A stretch of 53,370 nt of DNA from Acidobacteriota bacterium. Lineage in GTDB: Bacteria; Acidobacteriota; Thermoanaerobaculia; Multivoradales; JAHEKO01. Position 1 is the stretch's first letter. Every line of letters starts with the position of its first letter. The notes under the pieces were generated by a model. That model was not told the DNA's origin and did not search any database. It saw only the letters and a program-made list of their open reading frames with translations. The stretch is taken from contig JAJCXP010000013.1 of the NCBI GenBank assembly GCA_029263375.1, forward strand, positions 1-53,370, written 5' to 3'. The translations under genes and the position numbers were made by a program. Positions 33,646-42,103 of this stretch are shown here, piece by piece.

Positions 33646-34770
33646 ATGGCGGACGATAGGCGACCGCCCAACGCCTTCATGTGGCGTGGTGAGCGTCAGC
33701 CGTTCTACCAACGCTGGTGGCTCAAGTTCAACACCGACGCCGGTGAGGCCCTGAGCCTCCAGGTGGGGATCAACAACCCTTGGGACAAGGACGGCGAATT
33801 GCACACCACGGGCTCGTTTATCTTCTTCGATCGCTATAGCTCAGTGGCGGAGAACAACCTCATGAGTATGCCGATGTGGGGGATCGACGAGTTTCATGCC
33901 GAGACCAACCGCTTCGAGGTCGAGTTGGCGGGTAGCACCTTCAACTCCCAGCAGTGGCAGGGAGCCATCTACGACGCCGAGCACGACAAGCACATTCGCT
34001 TCGACCTGAGGATCGACAGGCAGGCGCCGTTCCTGCTTGGCGACGTAGGATTGGATGGCATCGCTCAGACACGCCAGGCCAACACTCTCTGGCAGGCGCC
34101 GATGGCCGACTGTCGAGTGGGTGGCAGCATCGAGATCGACGACGAGAGGATCGAGTTCGAAGACGCACCCGGCTACCAGGACGTCTTCTGGGGTCGATCG
34201 ATTCCGGATCGCTGGTTCTGGGCCAACTGCAGCCGATTCGACGAGGATCCGAGTGCGTGGTTCGTCTTCGGCGGCGGCGAGATCGAAGTGCTCGGCCGGA
34301 AGCTGCCGAGGTTCGTGAGTGACTCGTTCCCGGTGTTGGCCGCCCTCCATGTCGACGGGAAGACGTGCACCTTCAACAGCGTACTCAACCGGGCGAAGTT
34401 CTTCTTCGACAAAGGTGAGGTGCGGGTCGACGTCCGTCGGCTCTTTCGAGGCATCCGGCTCGTCTACACCTCCAAGGTGGGGCGTAAGGAGGTACGGCCC
34501 ATGGACTGGCACTCGCCAGACGATCGGATCTTGGAATCGGGGATGCAGCTCGTCTGCCCGGCCAAGCTGGAGGTCTATCGCGGTGGGTTGTTCCGGAGCT
34601 GGAAACTCGAGAGGACGCTGACCACGTCGAACGCCGGAGCCATCTGCGGAGGGGCAAGGATGGACCGAGAGTCACCTCGAGATTCGGTTCTCAGAACGCT
34701 CTTCGTGCCGATCGGGCAGGCGCTGTTTGCCGGGTACTACGCGCTACGGGGACTGCTGCGGCTCGGGTGA
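33646..34770 (+). CDS. Lipocalin-like (CrtC/AttH or tocopherol-cyclase-like) protein
   Basis: A 374-residue protein, mostly beta strand, with two recognisable blocks: W-G-I-D-E-F-H at about 80-86 and Y-Q-D-V-F-W-G-R-S-I-P-D-R-W-F-W in the middle, a pattern of the CrtC/AttH and tocopherol-cyclase-like fold. The ATG 33646 is preferred because AGGAGG lies 9 nt upstream; the open frame extends back to 33514 through the DUF2235 remnant. A hydrophobic end (A-G-Y-Y-A-L-R-G-L-L) may be a membrane contact. Substrate is not known; lipid- or isoprenoid-like ligands are typical of the fold. The family call is tentative. Confidence 0.55.
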   Translation: MADDRRPPNAFMWRGERQPFYQRWWLKFNTDAGEALSLQVGINNPWDKDGELHTTGSFIFFDRYSSVAENNLMSMPMWGIDEFHAETNRFEVELAGSTFNSQQWQGAIYDAEHDKHIRFDLRIDRQAPFLLGDVGLDGIAQTRQANTLWQAPMADCRVGGSIEIDDERIEFEDAPGYQDVFWGRSIPDRWFWANCSRFDEDPSAWFVFGGGEIEVLGRKLPRFVSDSFPVLAALHVDGKTCTFNSVLNRAKFFFDKGEVRVDVRRLFRGIRLVYTSKVGRKEVRPMDWHSPDDRILESGMQLVCPAKLEVYRGGLFRSWKLERTLTTSNAGAICGGARMDRESPRDSVLRTLFVPIGQALFAGYYALRGLLRLG

Positions 34771-35155
34771 GACCCGTTCTCGCTGCTCACGTAAACCCAA
34801 CGACCGTTCGGCGCAACTGTGACCCAATCGACGTCGACCCCTGAAGGGCGTTCGTCTCTTGGACCGAGTCCCAGATCTGCCGACGACGTAGTCGTCGTCG
34901 CCTTTCCCGGCCGCAGGCATTTAGACTCTTTGGCGCGCCGGCAGGGACTCGAACCCCGAACCGCTAGATCCGAAGTCTAGTGCTCTATCCATTGAGCTAC
35001 CGGCGCGAGTTCGGAAGGACGCTCAGTGTTTCACCAGCCGGCACCGGGGGCAAGAGGCGATCGGCAGGCCAGCTCGAATAGGGTGACATAGTCACCCAAG
35101 GACGCATTGAGCTACCTATTCGCGGGCCAGCCGGCCGCAACCAAGAGGAAATACC
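34771..35155. other. Gap around the tRNA-Arg gene
   Basis: About 385 bp with no protein gene. It holds the tRNA at 34931-35006 and a 7-bp inverted repeat (CGACGAC-gta-GTCGTCG, 34881-34897) with no T tract, which may be a weak hairpin after the lipocalin-like gene. Confidence 0.5.
34931..35006 (-). tRNA. tRNA-Arg (anticodon TCG)
   Basis: A complete 76-nt cloverleaf on the minus strand: acceptor GCGCCGG pairs with CCGGCGC, then discriminator G and an encoded CCA (34933-34931). The anticodon arm is CTAGA-CTTCGGA-TCTAG, so the anticodon is TCG (Arg, CGA codon family). T arm GGTTCGAGTCC is standard. The 3' end points toward the lipocalin-like gene. Confidence 0.95.
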
Positions 35156-36298
35156 GTGAGCAAACTAAAGCTGGGCGTCATCGGGACGTCCAAGAAGGCC
35201 GACGAGCGTCGTGTGCCCATCCATCCCGACCATCTCCGGCGCCTGCCCGAGTCCGTGCGTCGCCGGTTGATTTTCGAAGAGGGCTATGGGGACCGGTTCG
35301 AGCTCACCGATGCGGAGATCGCCGAGCAGTCGGGCGGCATCGCCAGCCGTCACGAGCTCCTGGCCGAGTTGGGCGCGGTCATTCTGACCAAGCCGATGCT
35401 CGAGGATCTGGAGGAGCTCAAGGTGGGGGGCATCCTCTGGGGCTATCCCCACTGCGCCCAGCAGCGGCCGATCACCCAGGCGGCCATCGACCGCCGGCAA
35501 ACGCTCATCGCCTTCGAGGACATGTTCGTATGGCGGCCCGACGGAACCATGGGACGACACACGTTCTACAAGAACAACGAAATGGCGGGCTATTGCGCAG
35601 TGCTGCATGCGCTGCAGCTCAAGGGCATCGACGGGCACTACGGCAACCAACGCAAGGTGATCATCTTCAGTTTCGGAGCGGTCAGCCGCGGAGCGATCTA
35701 CGCGCTCAAGGCCCACGGTTTCCGAAATATCACGATCTGCATCCAGCGCCCCGACCACGAGGTGCGCGAGGAGGTCCTGGATTGCGACTATGTCCGGATC
35801 ATGCCCGGCGGGGAGGGAGAGGCACGCATGCTGGAGGTGGAGCACGACGGCTCCACGCGTCCCTTGACCGATCTCATCAGCGAATCCGACATCATCATCA
35901 ACGGGACGTTCCAGGACCCCAACAATCCCGTGATGTTCGTGACGGAGGCTGAAAAGAGCTGTTTGCGGCCGGGCTGCCTGATCATCGACGTGAGTTGCGA
36001 TGAAGGCATGGGGTTCTATTTCGCCAAGCCCACGACGTTCAAGGAGCCCATGTTCAGGGTCGGGCGGGTCGACTACTACGCGGTCGACCATACGCCTTCG
36101 TATCTCTGGGAAAGCGCGTCGCGCTCCATCTCAGCGGCGCTGGTCGTTCACATCCCGGCGGTGGTGGCAGGCCGGGAGAGCTGGCAACAGAACGAGACGA
36201 TTCGCAGGGCCATGAACATCGACGCCGGCGTCGTCGTGAAGCCCGACATTCTGTCGTTTCAGAACCGGCAGTCGGAGTATCCGCACGCCCCGTTGTGA
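35156..36298 (+). CDS. Alanine dehydrogenase / N5-(carboxyethyl)ornithine synthase-like protein
   Basis: A 380-residue member of the alanine dehydrogenase/pyridine nucleotide transhydrogenase N-terminal fold. The start K-L-G-V-I-G-T-S-K-K-A-D-E-R-R-V-P-I-H-P is the family motif with the substrate-binding Arg and Lys, and the Rossmann dinucleotide part has V-I-I-F-S-F-G-A-V-S-R-G-A. The wording of the motifs (K-K-x-x-E-R-R-V-P-I-H) is closer to N5-(carboxyethyl)ornithine synthase than to classical Ald, which suggests a reductive condensation of pyruvate with an amino acid, using NADPH; this is inference. GTG 35156 follows AGAGGAA. It stands alone between a tRNA gene and a toxin-antitoxin pair. 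Confidence 0.82.
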   Translation: MSKLKLGVIGTSKKADERRVPIHPDHLRRLPESVRRRLIFEEGYGDRFELTDAEIAEQSGGIASRHELLAELGAVILTKPMLEDLEELKVGGILWGYPHCAQQRPITQAAIDRRQTLIAFEDMFVWRPDGTMGRHTFYKNNEMAGYCAVLHALQLKGIDGHYGNQRKVIIFSFGAVSRGAIYALKAHGFRNITICIQRPDHEVREEVLDCDYVRIMPGGEGEARMLEVEHDGSTRPLTDLISESDIIINGTFQDPNNPVMFVTEAEKSCLRPGCLIIDVSCDEGMGFYFAKPTTFKEPMFRVGRVDYYAVDHTPSYLWESASRSISAALVVHIPAVVAGRESWQQNETIRRAMNIDAGVVVKPDILSFQNRQSEYPHAPL

Positions 36299-36310
36299 TC
36301 CTGCCGGTTC

Positions 36311-36583
36311 CTATCGGTAGGCCGAGCCGCGATCGGCGATGTCGAGTACCTGGACTGCCTGCGGCGTTCCTTCGACCCCGTCGGTGACTCGATAGACGAT
36401 CCTCATCTGGCCGACTCGATGGGACCGTAGTCCCGCTAACGGACCGGCCAGTGGCTTGCCGATGCCGGGCTCCTTCGCCAGTCGGTCGAGAGCTGCGTCG
36501 AGACGTCGGAAGAGCGTTTGATTAGCACGCGCCAGGCGTTCGTAGCTCTTGCGCGCGTGGTTGGAGAGCCTAACCGGAGGCAT
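36311..36583 (-). CDS. ParE/RelE-family toxin
   Basis: A 90-residue protein of the RelE/ParE fold: N-terminal helix L-S-N-H-A-R-K-S-Y-E-R-L, then L-A-K-E-P-G-I-G-K-P-L-A-G-P-L-A-G-L-R-S-H-R and V-G-Q-M-R-I-V-Y-R-V, the beta-hairpin core of these toxins. It lacks an obvious RelE catalytic triad, so ParE-like gyrase poisoning or another target is possible. The start lies 14 bp inside the antitoxin gene. Confidence 0.8.
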   Translation of the reverse strand: MPPVRLSNHARKSYERLARANQTLFRRLDAALDRLAKEPGIGKPLAGPLAGLRSHRVGQMRIVYRVTDGVEGTPQAVQVLDIADRGSAYR

Positions 36584-36851
36584 CCGCGAGGGCTTGCCGG
36601 ACGTCGTCGAGGGAGCTGCCGCCGCCGGCGCTCAGCTCGGCGCTCGCCTCGGAGAGCCGCTGGAGTTGGTCGGGAGTCGAGAGCATCTCGAGGCTCTCGA
36701 GCAGGCCGCTGAACTCCTCGGAGGAGAGCAGGATGGCTTCGGCTCGGCCGTGACGGGTGATGACGAAACGGTCGAACTGCTCGTGCGCTCGTTCGATGAG
36801 CTCCGAGAGCCGGGGACGCAAGTCGGTGAGGGAGATGGTTTCGGTGCCCAT
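36570..36851 (-). CDS. Phd/YefM-family antitoxin
   Basis: A 93-residue protein with the Phd/YefM N-terminal motif (I-S-L-T-D-L-R-P-R-L-S-E-L-I and F-V-I-T-R-H-G-R-A-E-A-I-L-L-S), which dimerises and binds DNA, and an acidic flexible C-terminus that blocks the toxin. The start ATG 36851 gives the family's usual length and has a promoter at the right distance; a longer frame to 36923 adds unlike residues. It overlaps the toxin by 14 bp. Confidence 0.85.
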   Translation of the reverse strand: MGTETISLTDLRPRLSELIERAHEQFDRFVITRHGRAEAILLSSEEFSGLLESLEMLSTPDQLQRLSEASAELSAGGGSSLDDVRQALADASG

Positions 36852-36858
36852 GAGGGAA

Positions 36859-36887
36859 ACTTTACGTGATCGCGTCAAGTGCGGCAA
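36859..36887 (-). promoter_or_regulatory. Promoter of the Phd-ParE operon
   Basis: On the minus strand TTGCCG (36887-36882), a 17-bp spacer and TAAAGT (36864-36859), 7 nt before the ATG at 36851. Both hexamers match at four of six bases with ideal spacing. The mRNA would be leaderless or nearly so. Confidence 0.5.
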
Positions 36888-36977
36888 TGTCGGACCTCCT
36901 TGAAGGACGTTCAACCGGTTCAACCAGCTAAGACGCAGAACGGCCCTCGCCTCTGCCAGGGAGGCGACGCAGACCCC

Positions 36978-38708
36978 CTAGATCCCTTCGACCAGTTCCT
37001 TCAAACGCGCGAGATTCCCCCGGATCTCGGTGAGTTCCTGGTTCATCTCGTTGAGCCGGGTGCGCTCGCCGCGGACGAAGCGGGTGTAGGGGGTGACCGC
37101 TTCCTGGATGCGCTGGACGCTGCGCTCGGTCTCGCGCTCGAACTGGGCGGTGATGCCGGTCATGAGCTGTTCGCGGAGCTCGAGGATCTGTTTCTGGAGC
37201 TCGCTCTTGGCGCGTTTGCGGCGGGCGGGCAGGATGAAGAAGCCGAGGGCGGCGAGGGTGCCGGCGGCGAGCAGGCCGGTGAAGTCGGCGAGCTGGGTGG
37301 TCGCGAGCGCGGTGATGAGGGTTCCGAGGCCGATGGCGCCGACCTCGACGGCGGCGGTACCGGCGACGGCGGTGCGCACCGACTCGGCCATGCGGTCGGC
37401 TTCGGCGCTCTGGTCGTAACCCTGGACGGCGGTACGGGCGGAACGGCCGACGGTGTCGAGTAGCTGCTGCCGGTTGTATTCGAACTTGCCGACTTCGCCG
37501 GCGCCGCCCTCCGCGTGGGCGTTCTTCCGCGCGGTCAGACTGTCGCTCACACTCTGCCACTGGCTGAGCTCGGACTCGACCATCCAGTCGATGATCTCGT
37601 CGACCCGCGCTTCGATCTGCTTCGGCGTGTCGGCGATCACCTTGCGTTCGAAGTCGGCCTTGACGCGCGCCTTGTTGAGCAGGTCGAAGGCCCGGGCCAG
37701 GCGCAGGTTGTCGTCGAAGAACTCGAGCCCGCGGCTCTCGAGCTCGTGCAGCAGGTTGTCGACGTCGGTCAGGCGGAAGCGGAACTGGCCGCGCAGATCC
37801 TGGTGGTAGAGGGCGAGCTGCGCGTCGATCCGGTCGAGGGTCTCGAAGTCGCCCTCGAGCAGCTGGATCCGGCCGTCGGAGAGCGCGACGTGCTTGTCGG
37901 CGAGCTTGGTGGCGACGCCGAGCGGGTTGAGGAGCTTGAGCCGGATGCGCTCGCGCTCGTCGAGTGTCTCGACGAGATAGCTCTCGAGAGCTGGGAAGTG
38001 GCTGGCCGCGACCGCGCGCTCGTCGCCCTCGATCTTGGCGGCGAGTGCGCTCCTCGAAGACACCGAGAAGATCTCCGGCACGAAGCCGAGCAGCTGCTTG
38101 GCGTTGGTGCGAATGAACTCCTCGACCTGCTCGCGCTCCTCGGTGCTCGCCAGGAAGTCGACCTTGTTGACCACAACGACCAGCTTCTTGCCCCACTCGC
38201 GGATGCTTTCGATGAACGCCCGCTCGCTCTCGGTGAACGGCCGATCGGCCGAGGTGACGAACAGCACGAGATCGGAGCGCGGCACGAACTCGCGGGTGAT
38301 CGCCTCGTGCTCCCGATCGAGGGCATTGGTGCCGGGGGTGTCGACGATCTGGAGGTGCCGCAATAGCTCGTTCGGCGCTCCCACCTCGAGGATGCCGTCG
38401 CGCCCGGGCTCGGATCTCCCGGCCTCGGCGTAGCGCAGCCGATGAATGCGCGAAGTGGTCGGAGTGACCCCCTCTTCGAGCAGCCGCTCGCCCAGGAGCG
38501 CATTGATGAACGTGCTCTTGCCCGAGTTGAACTCGCCGACGATCACCAGCAGGAAGAGCTCGTCGAGCTGGGCGATTGAGCGCTCGAGTGCCGCCAGGTC
38601 CGCCCGCTTGGCCTGGTACCGGGACAGCGCGCTCAGCAGGTCGCGCAGGCTCTGGCGCTCCTCTGCGAGGACCACCTCCTGCTGCCCGGAGAGGATTCGA
38701 TCGGCCAT
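36978..38708 (-). CDS. Dynamin-like GTPase
   Basis: A 576-residue large GTPase of the bacterial dynamin type. The G domain is complete: G1 G58-E-F-N-S-G-K64-S-T, a G2 Thr in V-T-P-T-T, G3 D-T-P-G and G4 N-K-V-D. A long helical stalk follows (about 230-440), then two hydrophobic helices (about 480-520), a membrane paddle, and a last coiled coil. Such proteins remodel membranes with GTP energy and in several cases protect cells against phage or membrane stress. ATG 38708 is preferred; a TAACTT lies 10 nt upstream on its strand. ATG 38735 is an alternative. It is the only dynamin gene here, whereas some systems use two. Confidence 0.9.
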   Translation of the reverse strand: MADRILSGQQEVVLAEERQSLRDLLSALSRYQAKRADLAALERSIAQLDELFLLVIVGEFNSGKSTFINALLGERLLEEGVTPTTSRIHRLRYAEAGRSEPGRDGILEVGAPNELLRHLQIVDTPGTNALDREHEAITREFVPRSDLVLFVTSADRPFTESERAFIESIREWGKKLVVVVNKVDFLASTEEREQVEEFIRTNAKQLLGFVPEIFSVSSRSALAAKIEGDERAVAASHFPALESYLVETLDERERIRLKLLNPLGVATKLADKHVALSDGRIQLLEGDFETLDRIDAQLALYHQDLRGQFRFRLTDVDNLLHELESRGLEFFDDNLRLARAFDLLNKARVKADFERKVIADTPKQIEARVDEIIDWMVESELSQWQSVSDSLTARKNAHAEGGAGEVGKFEYNRQQLLDTVGRSARTAVQGYDQSAEADRMAESVRTAVAGTAAVEVGAIGLGTLITALATTQLADFTGLLAAGTLAALGFFILPARRKRAKSELQKQILELREQLMTGITAQFERETERSVQRIQEAVTPYTRFVRGERTRLNEMNQELTEIRGNLARLKELVEGI

Positions 38709-38809
38709 GAAGAGCGCAAAGTTAGCACGGGGCATGTTGAACCGGACGGGTGGCCGTGCCAGAGTGGGCGGCTCGCATACGGAAGAGGAGATCCCCATTG
38801 AAAGGCATC

Positions 38810-39688
38810 ATGAAACGAATCATCGCCCCCTTGATCCTGGTCGCTCTGACTGCCGGCCCGGCTCCTGCCGACGTCTACTACAAGACCCTCGCCAAGTCTG
38901 GTGGCGAGACGCCCAACCAGACGATGAACATGATCGCCGAGGGTTACGTCGACGATCTGAAAGCGCAGATCTACATCCGCGAGAGCGGCAACCCCACCAT
39001 GAAAGAGGGGATGCAGATCTACACCGGCGACGGCGGCCAGACGATCTACCTGATCGATCCCGAGAACGAGACCGTCTCGGAGCTGGATCTCGCCGGGATG
39101 CTGAAGTTCGCGGGCGCGGTTCTCGACAGCATGGGTCCGCTGCTCAACTTCGAGATCTCGGAGCCTCAGGTGAAGGTCCTCTCCGAGGGCCCGGGCCCGA
39201 CGGTGCTCGGCATGTCGACACGGCAGTACGAGATCGAATCGCACTACACGATGCTGATGAAGATCATCGGCATCAAGCGCAGTCAGGAGATCCACGAGGT
39301 CTCGACCATGGTCACGACCAAGGATCTGCCGGACACGGCGATCGGTGTCTGGCTGCGCAAGGACCCGCCGGAGACCGGCAACGCGGAGCTCGACAAGCTG
39401 GCCAATGGTGCCTGGTCGCGGATCGACCCCGACAGCGTAATGGTCAAGATGCGGACGGAGTCGACCGTCATCTCCAAAAAGGGCAAGGAGCAGCGTTCGT
39501 GGACGGAGTTCGAGCTGACCGAACTCGACCGGAGTGCCGGTGGCCCGCCGGGTGGATACGGCTACCCCGAGCACTACACGAAGACCGCCCTGATGCCGAC
39601 GGCCGAGATGATGGGCCAGGAAGAGGGGGAGGAAGAGGAAGATAAGAAGGGGCGCTTCGGCGGGCTGTTCAAGAAGAAGGACGGTTGA
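38810..39688 (+). CDS. Exported DUF4412-like periplasmic protein
   Basis: A 292-residue protein with a signal peptide (about 1-21, ending A-P-A-D). The body is beta-rich with Y-I-R-E-S-G-N-P, the family's repeated Y-L-I-D-P-E-N-E-T strand and M-R-T-E-S-T-V; the C-terminus has a long acidic run (E-G-E-E-E-E-D) followed by a basic tail. It resembles DUF4412/YkuD-unrelated outer-envelope proteins of unknown role. ATG 38810 has AAAGG 5 nt upstream; a TTG at 38798 with GAGGAG is another option. Its stop is shared with the start of the NUDIX gene. Confidence 0.65.
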   Translation: MKRIIAPLILVALTAGPAPADVYYKTLAKSGGETPNQTMNMIAEGYVDDLKAQIYIRESGNPTMKEGMQIYTGDGGQTIYLIDPENETVSELDLAGMLKFAGAVLDSMGPLLNFEISEPQVKVLSEGPGPTVLGMSTRQYEIESHYTMLMKIIGIKRSQEIHEVSTMVTTKDLPDTAIGVWLRKDPPETGNAELDKLANGAWSRIDPDSVMVKMRTESTVISKKGKEQRSWTEFELTELDRSAGGPPGGYGYPEHYTKTALMPTAEMMGQEEGEEEEDKKGRFGGLFKKKDG

Positions 39689-40251
39689 GGCGTGGCCGGT
39701 TCGAGGACCGGGTCCTGAAGAAAGGCGAGTTGCTCGGGCGGTCTCAGGCTTTTCCGGGAAAGCTGGTCGATCTCTGGCTCGAGCGCGTGCTGATGCCGAA
39801 CGGCGCCGAGGCCGAGCTCGAGGTGGTCCGACACATGGGCGCGTCGGCGGTGGTACCGCTCACCGCGGAGGGCGACGTGCTGCTCGTGCGTCAGTATCGA
39901 CACGCGACCGGCGGGTGGTTGCTGGAAATCCCGGCCGGCACGCTCGAGGGCGGCGACGAAGAGCCGGAGACCTGCGCCCATCGCGAGTTGATCGAGGAGA
40001 CCGGCTTCCGGGCGCGCCAGCTCGAGGCTCTCGGCTGGATCTGGACGACGCCGGGATTCACGGACGAGAAGATCTGGCTCTACCTGGCGACCGAGCTCGA
40101 GCAGAGCGAGCAGGCGCTGGAGTACGACGAGGTTCTGTCGGTCGAGCGACTGCCGCTCGAGCGGGCGGTGGCGATGGCTCAGGCGGGCGAGATCCGTGAC
40201 GCGAAAACGATCTGCGGCCTGACGCGAGCCGTACATCATCTGAGAGCGTGA
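39685..40251 (+). CDS. NUDIX hydrolase (ADP-ribose pyrophosphatase-like)
   Basis: A 188-residue NUDIX enzyme. The NUDIX box is intact: G-G-D-E-E-P-E-T-C-A-H-R-E-L-I-E-E-T-G, and the upstream strand (VRQYRHATGGWLLEIPAG) is the pattern of ADP-ribose pyrophosphatases (NudF), with a Pro about 15 residues after the box (T-T-P-G-F). It hydrolyses ADP-ribose or nucleotide sugars. The start is TTG 39685, whose bases overlap the upstream TGA, giving translational coupling. It overlaps the next gene by 4 bp if that gene starts at GTG 40248. Confidence 0.88.
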   Translation: MRRGRFEDRVLKKGELLGRSQAFPGKLVDLWLERVLMPNGAEAELEVVRHMGASAVVPLTAEGDVLLVRQYRHATGGWLLEIPAGTLEGGDEEPETCAHRELIEETGFRARQLEALGWIWTTPGFTDEKIWLYLATELEQSEQALEYDEVLSVERLPLERAVAMAQAGEIRDAKTICGLTRAVHHLRA

Positions 40252-40319
40252 CCGTGACATGGCAGACAGGAAAGGTGCGATTGCGCAGGATTTTGTCGGG
40301 ACCTTCCCTCTTATCTGAT

Positions 40320-42029
40320 GTGAAGAGAGAGCTCCTCGCGATTGCCCTTGTTGCGACCGCGACTACCGGCGTTGCAGCCGCTGCGCAGCCGATCGCTCTC
40401 GAGCAGATCGCGAGCGGCCTGTCGATGCCCCTCGGTGTCACCCACGCCGGCGACGGCAGCGGCCGCCTGTTCATTCTCGAGCAGGGGGGGCGGGTCCGGA
40501 TCTTCGACGACGGCGAGATTCTGCCGACGCCTTTTCTCGATCTCTCCTCGCAGGTCTCGTGCTGCGGAGAGCGCGGCCTGCTCGGGCTCGCGTTCCATCC
40601 CCGCTACGAGCGCAACGGTCGCCTGTTCGTCAACTACACGAGCGGTGCGGGTGGTGCGACGGTGGTGTCCGAGCTCACGGTCTCGGCCGACCCGAACGTC
40701 GCCGACGCGTCGAGCGAGCGCGAGCTCTTGCGTTTCGCGCAGCCGTTCTCGAATCACAACGGCGGCCATCTCGCGTTCGGACCGGACGGCGACCTCTACA
40801 TCGCCAGCGGTGACGGTGGTGACGGCGGCGATCCGCAGAACAACGGACAGGATCGAGACAGCCTGCTTGGCAAGCTCCTGCGGATCGATGTCGACACCGG
40901 GACCCCCTTCGCGATCCCGGGCGACAATCCGTTCGCCGCCGGCGGCGGTGCGCCGGAGATCTGGGCCTTCGGACTGCGCAACCCGTGGCGCTTCAGCTTC
41001 GACCGTCGGACCGGCGACCTCTATATCGGCGACGTCGGCCAGAACGCGGTCGAGGAGATCGACTTTCAACCCGCCTCGAGCAACGGCGGCGAGAACTACG
41101 GTTGGCGGCGGATGGAGGGCACACGCTGCTTCAATCCGTCCTCGGGCTGCGACGACGGCAGTCTGGTCCTGCCGATTCTCGAGTACAGCCACGTCGAGGG
41201 CTGCTCGGTGACCGCCGGCTACCGCTACCGGGGACCGGAGGTGGACGCGCTGCCACGCTTCTTCGTCTACGGAGATTTCTGCTCCGGCCGTATCTGGGGA
41301 GGGAAGGCCGACCAACTCGGCAACTGGCGCGCGCGCGAGCTAGCCGACACCGGGCTCGCGATCAGCTCGTTTGGCGAGGACGAAGAGGGCCACGTCTATG
41401 TGGTCGACTACGGCGGCGCCATCTACCGGCTGCGCGGCGTGCCGACGTTCGCCTCCGACTTCGAAAGTGGCGATACCTCGGATTGGTCGCAGCGCAAGGG
41501 CGGTCTCGAGGTGATCGCGCCAGGCCTCGCCCGCAGCGGCCACGCGCTCGAGGTGCCGGTCGACGGGACCGGCGCCAAGCGCTTCCTGCGCTCGCGCGAG
41601 CCCGATGGCGAGAGCACTTTCCACGCCGAGATGCGGATCAACCCCAACCGGGTCGACCTGGGAGGCGGTGAGGTCGAGTTCCTGCGGCTCGAGGGCTCGA
41701 CCGACGGCGCGGTGCTGACGCTGCAGCAGGAGGGGCGCAAGTACTTCGTGCGGCTCTACGCAGTCGATGGCGACCAGCTGACGTTTCTTGGGCGGACCAA
41801 GGTGCCGCGCAGGCGCGCGAAATCGATCGCCGTCGACTATCAGGTCGAGCGCGGCTCGGGCGCCGACGGCGAGGCTCGACTACTCAAGAACGGCAAGGCG
41901 AAGGTGACCGGCAGCGGCCTGCGCAACCATGGGCTGTTCGTCGAGTCGGTCGCGATCGGGCTGCCTTCGGGCTCGGACGGAGCCGTCGGGGGCGCATTTC
42001 TGATCGACGACTACCGGTCCTCTCCCTAG
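40320..42029 (+). CDS. PQQ-type soluble sugar dehydrogenase (YliI/GDH-B-like) with C-terminal beta domain
   Basis: An exported protein of about 569 residues. A signal peptide begins at GTG 40320; GTG 40248 and TTG 40281 are possible longer starts. The first 350 residues form the six-bladed propeller of soluble PQQ glucose/sorbosone dehydrogenases (P-L-G-V-T-H, R-L-F-I-L-E-Q-G-G-R-V, N-H-N-G-G-H-L-A-F-G-P-D-G, WAFGLRNPWRFSFD). The last 200 residues are a beta domain from F-E-S-G-D-T-S-D-W to the terminus, a module I have seen described as a jelly roll in related exported proteins. It oxidises aldose sugars in the periplasm with PQQ. No pqq gene is in the window, so the cofactor must come from elsewhere. 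Confidence 0.85.
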   Translation: MKRELLAIALVATATTGVAAAAQPIALEQIASGLSMPLGVTHAGDGSGRLFILEQGGRVRIFDDGEILPTPFLDLSSQVSCCGERGLLGLAFHPRYERNGRLFVNYTSGAGGATVVSELTVSADPNVADASSERELLRFAQPFSNHNGGHLAFGPDGDLYIASGDGGDGGDPQNNGQDRDSLLGKLLRIDVDTGTPFAIPGDNPFAAGGGAPEIWAFGLRNPWRFSFDRRTGDLYIGDVGQNAVEEIDFQPASSNGGENYGWRRMEGTRCFNPSSGCDDGSLVLPILEYSHVEGCSVTAGYRYRGPEVDALPRFFVYGDFCSGRIWGGKADQLGNWRARELADTGLAISSFGEDEEGHVYVVDYGGAIYRLRGVPTFASDFESGDTSDWSQRKGGLEVIAPGLARSGHALEVPVDGTGAKRFLRSREPDGESTFHAEMRINPNRVDLGGGEVEFLRLEGSTDGAVLTLQQEGRKYFVRLYAVDGDQLTFLGRTKVPRRRAKSIAVDYQVERGSGADGEARLLKNGKAKVTGSGLRNHGLFVESVAIGLPSGSDGAVGGAFLIDDYRSSP

Positions 42030-42062
42030 AACGAGGCTGACCGGATCGGGTCGAGTCGAAGC

Positions 42063-42092
42063 GGTTGGGAGGGCCCGAGAGCCCTCCCAACC
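42063..42092. terminator. Bidirectional hairpin between convergent genes
   Basis: A perfect 12-bp inverted repeat (GGTTGGGAGGGC, loop CCGAGA, GCCCTCCCAACC) lies between the sugar dehydrogenase and OsmC ends. No T tract follows on either strand, so it may be a pausing or RNA-end-stabilising hairpin. Confidence 0.55.
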
Positions 42093-42103
42093 GGAAGAAT
42101 CGT

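Noticed and set aside
34881-34897. 7-bp palindrome CGACGAC-gta-GTCGTCG as a terminator
   Set aside because: No T tract follows on either strand, and the stem is short.
34931-35006. tRNA-Arg as an attachment site of an integrated element
   Set aside because: I saw no repeated copy of the tRNA 3' end and no integrase gene in the window.
36873-36878. TTGACG as the -35 of the Phd-ParE operon
   Set aside because: It is only 8 bp from TAAAGT; TTGCCG at 17 bp fits better.
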